A stretch of DNA of 64,000 bases from assembly GCF_020711255.1 (NCBI RefSeq), contig NZ_JAJFAW010000022.1:1-64000 (forward strand), read 5' to 3'. Origin of the DNA: Hymenobacter plasmatis (lineage in GTDB: Bacteria > Bacteroidota > Bacteroidia > Cytophagales > Hymenobacteraceae). The notes beneath the pieces were generated by a model that was not told the DNA's origin, did not search any database, and worked only from the letters and a program-made list of their open reading frames with translations. The position numbers were made by a program, and so were the translations under genes. Shown one piece after another: positions 16,485 through 24,416 of the stretch; within the stretch, counting starts at the first letter, position 1; each line of letters opens with the position of its first letter.

Positions 16485-18504
16485 GTTGGCCCAATGTCGG
16501 GGCCAAAGGTAGGGTGCGGCCGGGGCGGGCATCGCTGGTTTTCATGCCTTGGGCCGTGAAGTGGGCCAGGGCCATGATGGTGAGCATGGGGTTGACGCCG
16601 CTGCACGCCGGAAAAGCCGAGCCATCGGCCACGAAGAGGTTTTGCACCTCCACGGTTTCGCCGTTGAGCTTGAGCGGGTGGGTGGCCGGGTCGCCGCCCA
16701 TGCGGCAGGTGCTCATCTGGTGGGCGCTGTAGAGGCCAAACTGGTTGGGCTTCCAGCTCAGGTGCGGCAGCTTGTCGAGCACTTCGGGGTTTTGCAGGGT
16801 GCCGTTCTGGGCGTGCAGGGTGGGCAGGGTGCCGTGGGGCAGGTACACGGTGGTGGCCCCCGCCGCGATGTGGATTTGGGCGGCGGCGCGCACGCCCTCC
16901 AGCATGTTAGCGCGGTCAAAGTCCGACAGGGTGTAGTCAATCAGGGGGGCGCCGTGCTTGTCGATGCTCACGCGGCCGCCATCGCGGTCGCGGGTCAGCA
17001 CAATGAACGAGCCCAGGTGGTTGGCGTCGCGCATCAGCTCGTGGTGCTGCCGCCCCGAGAGCCAGGGCAGCACCATGCTCAACAGGCCGGGGTGGGTGGG
17101 GGGCGTTTCGAGCTTGGCGCCGAAGTTGGTGCCGTGCAGCATGGTGTAGGTGTCGTTTACCACGCTCATGCTGGGGCCGTGCCAGGAGTTCATGGGGTGG
17201 GGGTAGCGGGCGCCCACCACCACAGTGGGGTGCAGGTGCAGGTGGCGGCCCAGGTGCGGGTGCTTCAGGCCGGAGCGCAGCAGCAGCGCGGGCGTCTGGA
17301 TGGCGCCGCCGGCCACCACCACGCGCCGGGCCCGCACCGTGATGCGCACCGTGCGGCCATCGGCCGTGGTGTGCACGGCCTCGGCGCCGGTGGCGCGGCC
17401 GTGGGCGATGGTCACGCGCTCTACTTTGGTGTCGGCCAGGATGCGGGCGCCGTGCTCAAAAGCGGTGAGCAAATAGGTATTGAGGGTGCCTTGCTTGATG
17501 CCGTGGGCATCGCCGAGGGTGGTGTAGCCCAGGGCGCGGAAGTGCGTGTCGGAATCCGTAAGGCCTTTTTCGTTGCGCGGAATCAGCTTCACTTCCTGGC
17601 CCAATTTGGTGGAGCCATCCCAAAGGGCCTGGTTCTGGCCGTTGTGCCGGGTGTAGTTGGTGTTCACGCTGATGGCGCGGGCCACGGCGTTGAGGCTTTC
17701 CTTGAACTCCAGGGTCGTGAACTGGGGCGCGTCGTGCTCGCGGGCCCATTCCTGCAGCACGTAGTCGGGGGTACGGAACGAGCCTGCCCAGTTCACGGTG
17801 GTGCCGCCGCCCAGGCAGGAGCCTGCCAGGATGCCAATGCTGCCGTCTTGGGTCGAGAGCGTGCCTTTGGCGTCGTAGAGGGTGCCCAGCATGTCTACTT
17901 CGCGCTGGGTAAAGTCGCAGCCGTGGCAGTAGGGGCCTTTTTCGATAACCAGCACATCGTGCCCGGCCTCAGCCAGCTCACCGGCCACCACGCCGCCGCC
18001 CGCGCCGCTGCCAATCACCAGCACGTCGCAGTCGTATTCGGCGTCCTGGGTGGGGTGTAGGGTTTTAATGGGCTTGGGGGTGTCCACGGGCTTTTCGTCG
18101 GGCCCAGGGTAGCCCAGAAAGCCCCAGGCCGCCGGCACTTCGGCCATGCTGCCTCCGTAGTAGAGCAGCGTGCACAGCTTACGCACCGCCTGAAAGCCTT
18201 TGCGCAGCTGCGGCACGTTGGAGGCCGCCCAGCTTTGCAGCAGCTGCTCGCGCTGCGCGGGGTCCAGCTTGCGGAACGGCTTCAGCGGCCCAAACCAAGT
18301 GAGGCCAAGCAGGGGCTTGTCCATCAGGTCGAGCAGCTTGCCGAATTCGGCTTGCGCGCCCAGCGGCTGCTCCCGGATGGCCTCCTGTAGCTTCTCCAGA
18401 TTTAAGCCGGTTGAGCCGGGCGGGCTGCCATCGGGCAGGGCTGGAATAATGGTGTCGGCCAGAGCTTTAAGAACGACAGAACGGTCGGGCGTGAGCGTAA
18501 ACAT
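16471..18504 (-). CDS. GMC family FAD-dependent oxidoreductase (long-chain alcohol oxidase-like)
   Basis: A 677-residue flavoprotein. The N-terminal 130 residues are an alpha-helical domain similar to the region preceding the flavin domain in long-chain fatty alcohol oxidases. The FAD Rossmann motif DVLVIGSGAGGGVVAGELAE is near residue 160, and GSCLGGGTTVNWAGSFRTP is the second GMC signature. The C-terminal catalytic region contains SAHQMSTCRMGGDP and NPMLTIMALA, supplying the conserved active-site His/Asn region. Substrate is probably an aliphatic alcohol or sterol-like hydroxyl; electron acceptor unknown. It is the first gene of a likely pair with the membrane protein at 14874-16484. Confidence 0.88.
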   Translation of the reverse strand: MFTLTPDRSVVLKALADTIIPALPDGSPPGSTGLNLEKLQEAIREQPLGAQAEFGKLLDLMDKPLLGLTWFGPLKPFRKLDPAQREQLLQSWAASNVPQLRKGFQAVRKLCTLLYYGGSMAEVPAAWGFLGYPGPDEKPVDTPKPIKTLHPTQDAEYDCDVLVIGSGAGGGVVAGELAEAGHDVLVIEKGPYCHGCDFTQREVDMLGTLYDAKGTLSTQDGSIGILAGSCLGGGTTVNWAGSFRTPDYVLQEWAREHDAPQFTTLEFKESLNAVARAISVNTNYTRHNGQNQALWDGSTKLGQEVKLIPRNEKGLTDSDTHFRALGYTTLGDAHGIKQGTLNTYLLTAFEHGARILADTKVERVTIAHGRATGAEAVHTTADGRTVRITVRARRVVVAGGAIQTPALLLRSGLKHPHLGRHLHLHPTVVVGARYPHPMNSWHGPSMSVVNDTYTMLHGTNFGAKLETPPTHPGLLSMVLPWLSGRQHHELMRDANHLGSFIVLTRDRDGGRVSIDKHGAPLIDYTLSDFDRANMLEGVRAAAQIHIAAGATTVYLPHGTLPTLHAQNGTLQNPEVLDKLPHLSWKPNQFGLYSAHQMSTCRMGGDPATHPLKLNGETVEVQNLFVADGSAFPACSGVNPMLTIMALAHFTAQGMKTSDARPGRTLPLAPTLGQHATT
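16504..16511 (-). promoter_or_regulatory. Bacteroidota-type -7 box for the GT-C-like gene
   Basis: The minus strand reads TACCTTTG, 20 bases upstream of the ATG at 16484 and inside the GMC coding region. It suggests independent transcription of the downstream gene. Confidence 0.35.
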
Positions 18505-18616
18505 GAGGTGGGAATTTTAGCCTCGAAAAGGTAGCAATTTTTCCGCAAAGTGTTAGGCGTGCCGACTAGTTTGGGCTTGTTTGGTAGTGGGAGGGGACGT
18601 GATGCCGAGGACCTCT

Positions 18617-18703
18617 TGTCATGCAGAGCGCTGCGAAGCATCTTCTCACCGCAGCACGAATCGTTGGGTCGTGAAAGGATGCTTCGCTGCGCTCTGTATG
18701 ACA
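18617..18703. repeat. Intergenic palindromic repeat, copy A
   Basis: An 87-base imperfect palindrome: outer arms TGTCATGCAGAGCG and CGCTCTGTATGACA, inner arms GCGAAGCATC and GATGCTTCGC. The same family occurs at 24239, 31676, 44880 and 60291, always between genes. This copy ends 97 bases before the thioesterase start. Confidence 0.85.
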
Positions 18704-18799
18704 GTTAATTAAGGAAGTGAAATGCACTACATGCGTCACTACGTGCCGTATGCCGTACTACTAGCCGACCTTTGCGCTCTGCCACCCACCCTGCTTGCC

Positions 18800-19324
18800 A
18801 TGCCCCACCTCATCAAAACACCCGAAACAACGCACCGCGTTTATTTCCAGGACTGCGACATGCTGGGCCACCTTAACAACGCCCGCTATCTCGATTACTT
18901 CCTGAATGCCCGCGAAGAGCACACCACCGCGCACTACTCCCTGAACATGGGCGAGCTGGCCCGTGAGCAAAACGCCGCCTGGGTTATCACCAAGCACCAC
19001 ATCAGCTACCTCAAGCCGGCCCAGCAGGGCGCGCAGGTGCGCATTTCCAGCCAGCTCATCCACTTCGACAACTCCAACCTGGTGCTGGAAATGCAGATGC
19101 GCGACGAGGCCGGCACGCGCCTGCTGGCCCTGCTGTGGTCGGAAATGACCTTCGTAGCCATGCCCGCCGGCACGCGCACCGACCATGCCAACGGCATGAT
19201 GGACCTGCTCGACCAGCTCGATGTGGAGGAAGTGAGCTACGACCCCGACGGGTTTGATGACCGCGTGAAAGAGGTGCGCCAGCAGCTCAAGAAGCAGCGG
19301 CGCAGCGCGGGCTCGGTAGAGTAG
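18800..19324 (+). CDS. Acyl-CoA thioesterase, 4HBT/YbgC-like hotdog fold
   Basis: A 174-residue hotdog-fold thioesterase. RVYFQDCDMLGHLNNARYLDYF contains the Asp and the HxNN helix start that form the active site in the 4-hydroxybenzoyl-CoA thioesterase group (core quoted as DCDMLGHLNNARYLDYF). VITKHHISYLKPAQQGAQV and MTFVAMPAG match the remaining strands. The C-terminal 35 residues are a charged helix. The frame opens at 18722, but homology starts with MPHLIKTPE at ATG 18800, which is preferred. It likely hydrolyses acyl-CoA; chain length is unknown. The 3' end converges with the porin gene, 8 bases apart. Confidence 0.85.
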   Translation: MPHLIKTPETTHRVYFQDCDMLGHLNNARYLDYFLNAREEHTTAHYSLNMGELAREQNAAWVITKHHISYLKPAQQGAQVRISSQLIHFDNSNLVLEMQMRDEAGTRLLALLWSEMTFVAMPAGTRTDHANGMMDLLDQLDVEEVSYDPDGFDDRVKEVRQQLKKQRRSAGSVE

Positions 19325-19332
19325 CGCGGAAC

Positions 19333-20706
19333 TTAAAACGCTACCTGGTACTGGAGCACGAACTCCCCGCGCCGGTCGGTGGCGGTGATGTCGCCGTTGG
19401 GCTGGGCATTGAACACGGGCCGGTTCTGGTAGTTCAGGGTGAGCTTGCTGGTGTTGCCGGCCAGCAGCCAGTTCACGCCCACGTTGGTCAGTACCATGGG
19501 GTCGTCCAGCCGTTCGTAGCGGGCGTATTCGGTGGAGGCGTAGGGCTGGATTGTGCCAAGGGTGCCCAACAGGTCGCGCTTGAACAGGTAGCCGGCTTGC
19601 GCATACAGCACGTTGCCGGTGCCGAGCATGGGGTAGTTGTTGCCGGGGCCGTTAAACGAGCCCAGTCCACTTTTGACGCCGTTGGCCGGGTTCATGGCCC
19701 CGGCGTTTTTTAGGTAGCCGGTCCCGAAGTTATAGTGCGAATAGCTGCCGTAGGCCGTGATGGCTGCGCCGCTGGCCGGGTCCACCGGCGCGTCGTAGAA
19801 CACGTCGGCCGCCCACAGGCGCAGCGCCTGGGTCACGGTGTCGCCGGCGGCTGTGGTGTGCCACATGGCATCGCCCTGCTGCACAAAGCCCGCCCCGATG
19901 TTAAACACCCGCTTTTTGCCCAGGTACGAGCCCACTTGGCCGGCACCGGAATTGCCCTCCTGGTCCCAGAACTGGTACGAGAAGTACCCGTGCACTTCCC
20001 CGTTCGGGTTGCGCGTCGAAAACGTAGAGTTGCGCCCCAGCGGGTCGGGGGCCGAGGAGGCCGTCTGGGTTACAAACGGCTTGCCCACGGCCAGGCGGTA
20101 GTCCAGCTTGCCCAGCTTGCCCTTGGCGTACACGCCCAACTTGCGCAGGTTCTGGTCGTTCACGTCGTTGGTGGTCTCCTGAAACAAGGGCAGGTCGACC
20201 CCCAAAATGGTAGACGCCGCCGAGTTGGCGTACCGCGAGGGGCCGTTCCAGCCGTTGAGGCCCGCGCCCAGGCTCAGGTGCTTTTTCACCACGGCGTACT
20301 CGCCCGTCACGTCGTGAAAGAAGGACCCCTGCTTGCGGGGCGAGAGGTAGGAAAAGCTGTTTTGCCCAAACTGCACCAGCACAAACACCCGCGGTGTGAG
20401 CTGCCCACTCAGCACCAGCCGCACCCGCCGAATGCCCACGTCGGTAGTGTGAGGCGTCAGCTCGCCGTTCACGGTGGTGCCGGGGTTGTTTTCGTTGCGG
20501 CGCAGCCAGGTCTGGGCGAGGAAATTGACTTTTAAATACGTGGCGCTGTCCGCCGACAGGTAGGTTTTGAAGCCATCCTTGATTCCCGACGGAATCCCCG
20601 TTGGGTTATCTTGGGCAAACGCCGCCCCAGCGCTGCAAGCAAGCGTCGCCGCCAGGGCTGTTTTTTGGATGATGGCAAGAGGGCAACGCGGTAAAAAAGA
20701 CAACAT
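19333..20706 (-). CDS. Outer-membrane porin, phosphate-selective O/P type
   Basis: A 457-residue protein with a signal peptide cleaved near AFA-QDN and a beta-barrel pattern ending in aromatic QYQVAF, the usual C-terminal Phe for outer-membrane insertion. Alternating hydrophobic strands, IRRVRLVLSGQLTPRVFVLV and GVDLPLFQETTNDVNDQN with a long hinge loop, are typical of OprO/OprP-type 16-strand porins of Bacteroidota. The next gene on the same strand upstream is a PiT phosphate transporter, supporting a role in phosphate uptake; the anion preference itself is inference. Confidence 0.82.
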   Translation of the reverse strand: MLSFLPRCPLAIIQKTALAATLACSAGAAFAQDNPTGIPSGIKDGFKTYLSADSATYLKVNFLAQTWLRRNENNPGTTVNGELTPHTTDVGIRRVRLVLSGQLTPRVFVLVQFGQNSFSYLSPRKQGSFFHDVTGEYAVVKKHLSLGAGLNGWNGPSRYANSAASTILGVDLPLFQETTNDVNDQNLRKLGVYAKGKLGKLDYRLAVGKPFVTQTASSAPDPLGRNSTFSTRNPNGEVHGYFSYQFWDQEGNSGAGQVGSYLGKKRVFNIGAGFVQQGDAMWHTTAAGDTVTQALRLWAADVFYDAPVDPASGAAITAYGSYSHYNFGTGYLKNAGAMNPANGVKSGLGSFNGPGNNYPMLGTGNVLYAQAGYLFKRDLLGTLGTIQPYASTEYARYERLDDPMVLTNVGVNWLLAGNTSKLTLNYQNRPVFNAQPNGDITATDRRGEFVLQYQVAF

Positions 20707-20975
20707 TAACGTAATATTGAAGTAGGTAAAAAGGTTGGTTGACAGTGCTAGTTTTGCAATGAGAAGAAGTCCGTTCGAGCCAACCTGAGAAGCTGGGCAA
20801 AAGGCACGCTGCGCCCTATCAATGGCCCCATTAATATAGGTAGTATGGGGCAGGGAATGGCCAGCGGGTGAGGCGCAAAACCACCGCAGGTTGTTGGTCC
20901 TGCTGCTTTTTGCTCAACAGCAGCCTTGCCCAAAAACGCCGGCCAACCCCGCGCTGGCCGGTGCAAAGAACACGC

Positions 20976-22091
20976 TTAATGGCTCAACGCGTGCAGGGTG
21001 AAGTAGAAACCGGCGCTGAGCAGCGCCGCCACGGGCAAGGTGAGCAGCCACGACAAGCCAATCTTCGCGATTTCCTTGGAGTTCGCCGTTTTGTTTACCA
21101 GCCCAATGCCGTAGATGCTGCCCACCGACACGTGGGTGGTGGACACCGGCAGGCCAAATTTGCTGGCCGCAATCACCAGCAGGCTCGTCACCATATTGGC
21201 CGTGAAGCCCTGGCCGTGGTTGAGCTTCGAGATTTTCTTGCTCATGGTGTCGGCCACGCGCCGGGCGTTGAGCCAACCCCCAACGGCCATGGCCGAGGCA
21301 AGAATCAGCACATTGACGGGCATCTGGAAAAACTTGCACACCAGCAGCAAACCCACCAGCTTGGGCGTGTCGTTGAGGCCGCGGGCAAAGCTCACGGCGG
21401 CCGCGCTGAAGTAGTGAAGGTTGTTGATGAGCGGCTGGAAATTCAGCCCAATAAACTTGCCCTGGTACAGGTTCTGGCACTCGGCCTGCGAGCCTACGCC
21501 GGCTTGCAAGGTGGGTAAGGCCGTGAAGGCGCTGGTGGGCGCCGAGGCCACGGGCACCCAGGTATCGCCCACGCACACGCAGGATTCTTCGGTGATGCCA
21601 GCCGCCTTTCGGCCCTGCCGGAACACCACGTACACGAGGCTGCCCAGCCCCACGGCCAGCACCGGCCCCAGCACCAGCGGCAGAAAGAAGGTGGTGCCCA
21701 GCTTGGAGAAATTCACGGCCGTGCCCACGGCCACCAGCCCGGCCCCCACCAGGGCGCCCACCAGCCCGTGGGTGGTGGAAATGGGGAAGCCCAACTTGGT
21801 GGCCAGCAGCACCGTGACGCCCGCCGCCAGGGCCACGGCCAGAATGAAATCGACGGACTGAATGATGTCGTCGGGCACCAGGCCTTTGCCCGAGAAATTC
21901 TTAATCAGCTCTTCCGCAAAAAAGTACGAGCAGATGGAGCCGGCAAACGTGGCTACGGTAGCCAGAATCAGGGCCGGCCGGTAGGCGAGCGTGCCACTGC
22001 CCCAGAGCGTGGCCACGCCCTTGAAGTTGTCGTTGGCGCCGTTGGAATACGTGAGCAGCAGAACTGCCAGAAAGAGAAGAATTAGAAGCAT
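20976..22091 (-). CDS. PiT family inorganic phosphate transporter
   Basis: A 371-residue inner-membrane permease. The PiT/PHO-4 inverted repeats are clear: GANDNFKGVATLWGSG at residues 18-33 and GLNDTPKLVGLLL in the second half, together with GFPISTTHGLVGALVGAGL and GLPVSTTHVSVGSIYGIGL. These bind phosphate and the coupling cation. About ten membrane segments flank a central loop with CVCVGDT. It may be a Na+ or H+ symporter. It lies 269 bases upstream of the porin gene on the same strand; no promoter is obvious between them, and a 54-base palindrome sits immediately upstream of its start. Confidence 0.93.
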   Translation of the reverse strand: MLLILLFLAVLLLTYSNGANDNFKGVATLWGSGTLAYRPALILATVATFAGSICSYFFAEELIKNFSGKGLVPDDIIQSVDFILAVALAAGVTVLLATKLGFPISTTHGLVGALVGAGLVAVGTAVNFSKLGTTFFLPLVLGPVLAVGLGSLVYVVFRQGRKAAGITEESCVCVGDTWVPVASAPTSAFTALPTLQAGVGSQAECQNLYQGKFIGLNFQPLINNLHYFSAAAVSFARGLNDTPKLVGLLLVCKFFQMPVNVLILASAMAVGGWLNARRVADTMSKKISKLNHGQGFTANMVTSLLVIAASKFGLPVSTTHVSVGSIYGIGLVNKTANSKEIAKIGLSWLLTLPVAALLSAGFYFTLHALSH

Positions 22092-22105
22092 AGCAGGGCG
22101 GTTGA

Positions 22106-22159
22106 GTTGGTAAACAAAGCGCCACGCTTACCGGTAAGCGTGGCGCTTTGTTTACCAAC
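22106..22159. terminator. 54-base perfect palindrome, likely bidirectional terminator
   Basis: Bases 22106-22132 are the exact reverse complement of 22133-22159, with no loop beyond the central CCGG. It lies between the 3' end of the M1 peptidase gene and the PiT gene. TTTGTTT near each end gives weak T-richness. It can serve as a terminator for the M1 gene; a protein-binding or replication-related role is also possible. Confidence 0.6.
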
Positions 22160-22252
22160 CTACGGCATTGCTTCCGTGGTCGGTTTTAGCAACGGTTGGG
22201 CACCGCAACGGATTAGCTTAGCTCAACCCCCGATGGGGTGGCATGCCGGCCG

Positions 22253-24115
22253 TTAGCGCTGCGCCCAGGTGTTGTCCTTCTCGTTGGCATCCATGAAGAT
22301 GCCGCCTTGCACGGTCACGGATTTTAGCGCTTTGGCAACGGTCAGCGTGGCTTGCTTGGGGTTGGCTTGCCACACGGCCGGCGACTGGTGCAGCGTCTCC
22401 TTGCTGCCGTCGGCATATTCCACGGCCACATCAAACGGCACGGCAAAGCCGCCGAGGTTCTGCACGGTGATGGTGGTGCCGCTGACCGGCGACACGGCCA
22501 GGTCGATGTAGTTGTTGGTGAAAAACCAGTTGTTGAAAAACCAGCTCAAGTCCTGGCCGGCGGCGCTGCTCATCGAGTTGAAATAGTCCCACGGAATGGG
22601 GTGCTTGCCGTGCCAGCGGTCCATGTAGGTGTGCAGGCACTTCTTGAAGAGGGCGTCGCCGAGCATGTCTTTCAGGGCGAAATAGCTGAGCGAGGGCTTG
22701 CCGTAAGCATTATTGCCGTAGCCGCTGCGCAGCTCGCTGCTGGGCGTGATGATGGGTAGGTCCTGGGCCGTGCTGCGGTCGTTTATCCAGCGGCTGATGC
22801 GGAACTGCTTGTAGAACTTGTCGGCCGTTTCGGCGCCATTTTCGGCCGTGTTGATGAGGCGCTCGAAGGTGGTGGCCCAGCCTTCGTCCATGTAGGCGTA
22901 GCGGCTTTCGTTGATGCCCATGTAGAAGGGGAAGTACGTGTGGGCGATTTCGTGGTCCTGCACGAATTGGGCAAACTTGGGGTCTTTCTGGGGGCTGTCG
23001 TTCACCATCATGGGGTATTCCATGTCGGCAAAGCCCTGGAAGGCCGTCATTTTGGGGAAGGGGTAGGCCACGCCGGGCCAGTTGGCGGGGTTCGAAAACC
23101 AGCCCAATGCGTACTGCCCGTTCTTCACCGACTCATGAAAATCGGCCGTGGAGTCGGCAAAAGCGGCCTGCATGCTGGCGCGGCGCTTGGTGCGGGCATC
23201 CACCACCACGCTGGCGGCGTCCCACACGTAGTGGTTGCTCAGGCCCACGGTCACGTCCGAAATGTCGCGGGCGGTCCAGACCCAGGTGTTGGTGGGCTTC
23301 TGGGCGGTGATGTTGTTTTTGGCCAGGTCGGCGGCGGTGGCCACGTGAATGACCTTGTCGCTGGTCATGGACTGCTGCAGGCGCTTGGCGAAAGTGGGCT
23401 GCAGTACTTGCTTGGGATTCTGGAGGGTGCCGGTGGCCCACACGATGTAGTTGGCCGGCACGCTCACGCGCAGGGTGTAGTCGTTGAAGTCGTTGTAGAA
23501 CTCCTTGCTGTCGACGAACGGCAGCCGGTCCCAGCCGGCGTAGTCGTCGTACACGGCGATGCGCGGGTAGAAGTAGGCCAGGAAGAAGGTGGTGGGGTCG
23601 ATGGTGCCCTCGCGGCCGCTTTCTACCGACACCGGAAAGTGCCAGGCAATGCTGAATTTGAGGGAATCGTGGGGCGCGAGCGGGCGCGGCAGGCGCACGC
23701 TGGGGGAGGTGCCGCCCTGGGCACCGGGAGCGGGCCGGTTTTGGCCAGCGACTTTAAACGTGTCGATGACAAGGCCGGAGGTGAGGTAGTCGGGAGCGGC
23801 GTCGGCGTCGCGGGCAGCGCCGGGCCGGTGGATATTCATGATAAGGCGCAGCACCACCTGCTTCAGCGTGTCGGGGCTGTTGTTGAAGTAGGTGATGGTT
23901 TCGCGGCCACGGATGTCGCGGGCCGGCGGCGCGGCTTGCACCGAAATGTCGTAGCGGGCGCGGTTCTGCCAGTAGTTGGGACCGGGGCGGCCGTCGGGCG
24001 CGCGGGTGCCTTTGGCAAAGGCCGCCTTGATGTCGCGCGGCATGTAGAGGGATTGCGCGGCCGCGGGCCGCAGGGTCCCGACAAGCAGGAGCAGGGCAAG
24101 GAAAAGTCTAATCAT
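22253..24115 (-). CDS. M1 family zinc metallopeptidase
   Basis: A 620-residue exported aminopeptidase-like protein with signal peptide MIRLFLALLLLVGTLRPAAA. The zinc site is complete: HEIAH with His388 and His392, catalytic Glu389, and Glu411 eighteen residues later in YMDEGWATTFE. The N-terminal beta domain contains RGRETITYFNNSPDTL. The exopeptidase GAMEN motif appears as FADMEYP, so substrate anchoring differs from classic aminopeptidase N but matches Bacteroidota M1 members. The C-terminal FFNNWFFTNNYIDLAV belongs to the helical domain. It probably degrades peptides in the periplasm or outside. Confidence 0.92.
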   Translation of the reverse strand: MIRLFLALLLLVGTLRPAAAQSLYMPRDIKAAFAKGTRAPDGRPGPNYWQNRARYDISVQAAPPARDIRGRETITYFNNSPDTLKQVVLRLIMNIHRPGAARDADAAPDYLTSGLVIDTFKVAGQNRPAPGAQGGTSPSVRLPRPLAPHDSLKFSIAWHFPVSVESGREGTIDPTTFFLAYFYPRIAVYDDYAGWDRLPFVDSKEFYNDFNDYTLRVSVPANYIVWATGTLQNPKQVLQPTFAKRLQQSMTSDKVIHVATAADLAKNNITAQKPTNTWVWTARDISDVTVGLSNHYVWDAASVVVDARTKRRASMQAAFADSTADFHESVKNGQYALGWFSNPANWPGVAYPFPKMTAFQGFADMEYPMMVNDSPQKDPKFAQFVQDHEIAHTYFPFYMGINESRYAYMDEGWATTFERLINTAENGAETADKFYKQFRISRWINDRSTAQDLPIITPSSELRSGYGNNAYGKPSLSYFALKDMLGDALFKKCLHTYMDRWHGKHPIPWDYFNSMSSAAGQDLSWFFNNWFFTNNYIDLAVSPVSGTTITVQNLGGFAVPFDVAVEYADGSKETLHQSPAVWQANPKQATLTVAKALKSVTVQGGIFMDANEKDNTWAQR

Positions 24116-24238
24116 AAGAAGCTACAGACGCGAAGGCAGCAGACGGCGCTGCATTGCGGAGGTAAAAGTAGGCGTGGAAGCCCGACAGTGAAAAGCGGGT
24201 ATCCCGGCATCTGTCATCATTTGTCATTCTGCTTCATC

Positions 24239-24325
24239 TGTCATGCAGAGCGCAGCGAAGCATCTTATCAGGTCAGCACGGCTCGTTCAGCGGGGAATAA
24301 GATGCTTCGCAGACTCAGCATGACA
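24239..24325. repeat. Intergenic palindromic repeat, copy B
   Basis: An 87-base copy of the family: outer arms TGTCATGC and GCATGACA, inner arms GAAGCATCTTAT and ATAAGATGCTTC. It lies between the divergent M1 peptidase and MscS genes; the 301-base gap contains nothing else I recognise. Confidence 0.85.
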
Positions 24326-24416
24326 GACGCTATTGACGGATGACTGAGAATGAACCAAACGCAGTGAACGAATGCATGGTCGAGCTTTTTCGGGCGGGGA
24401 GCGGTAACTTGCCCTT

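Noticed and set aside
16549..18060. A 503-codon open frame on the plus strand
   Set aside because: It is antisense to the GMC oxidoreductase. Very high GC with third-position bias opens long antisense frames; the Ala/Gly/Val/His-rich product has no motif.
22940..24343. A 467-codon open frame on the plus strand
   Set aside because: Antisense to the M1 peptidase, whose zinc site is intact; the product is a Gly/Val/His/Gln shadow.
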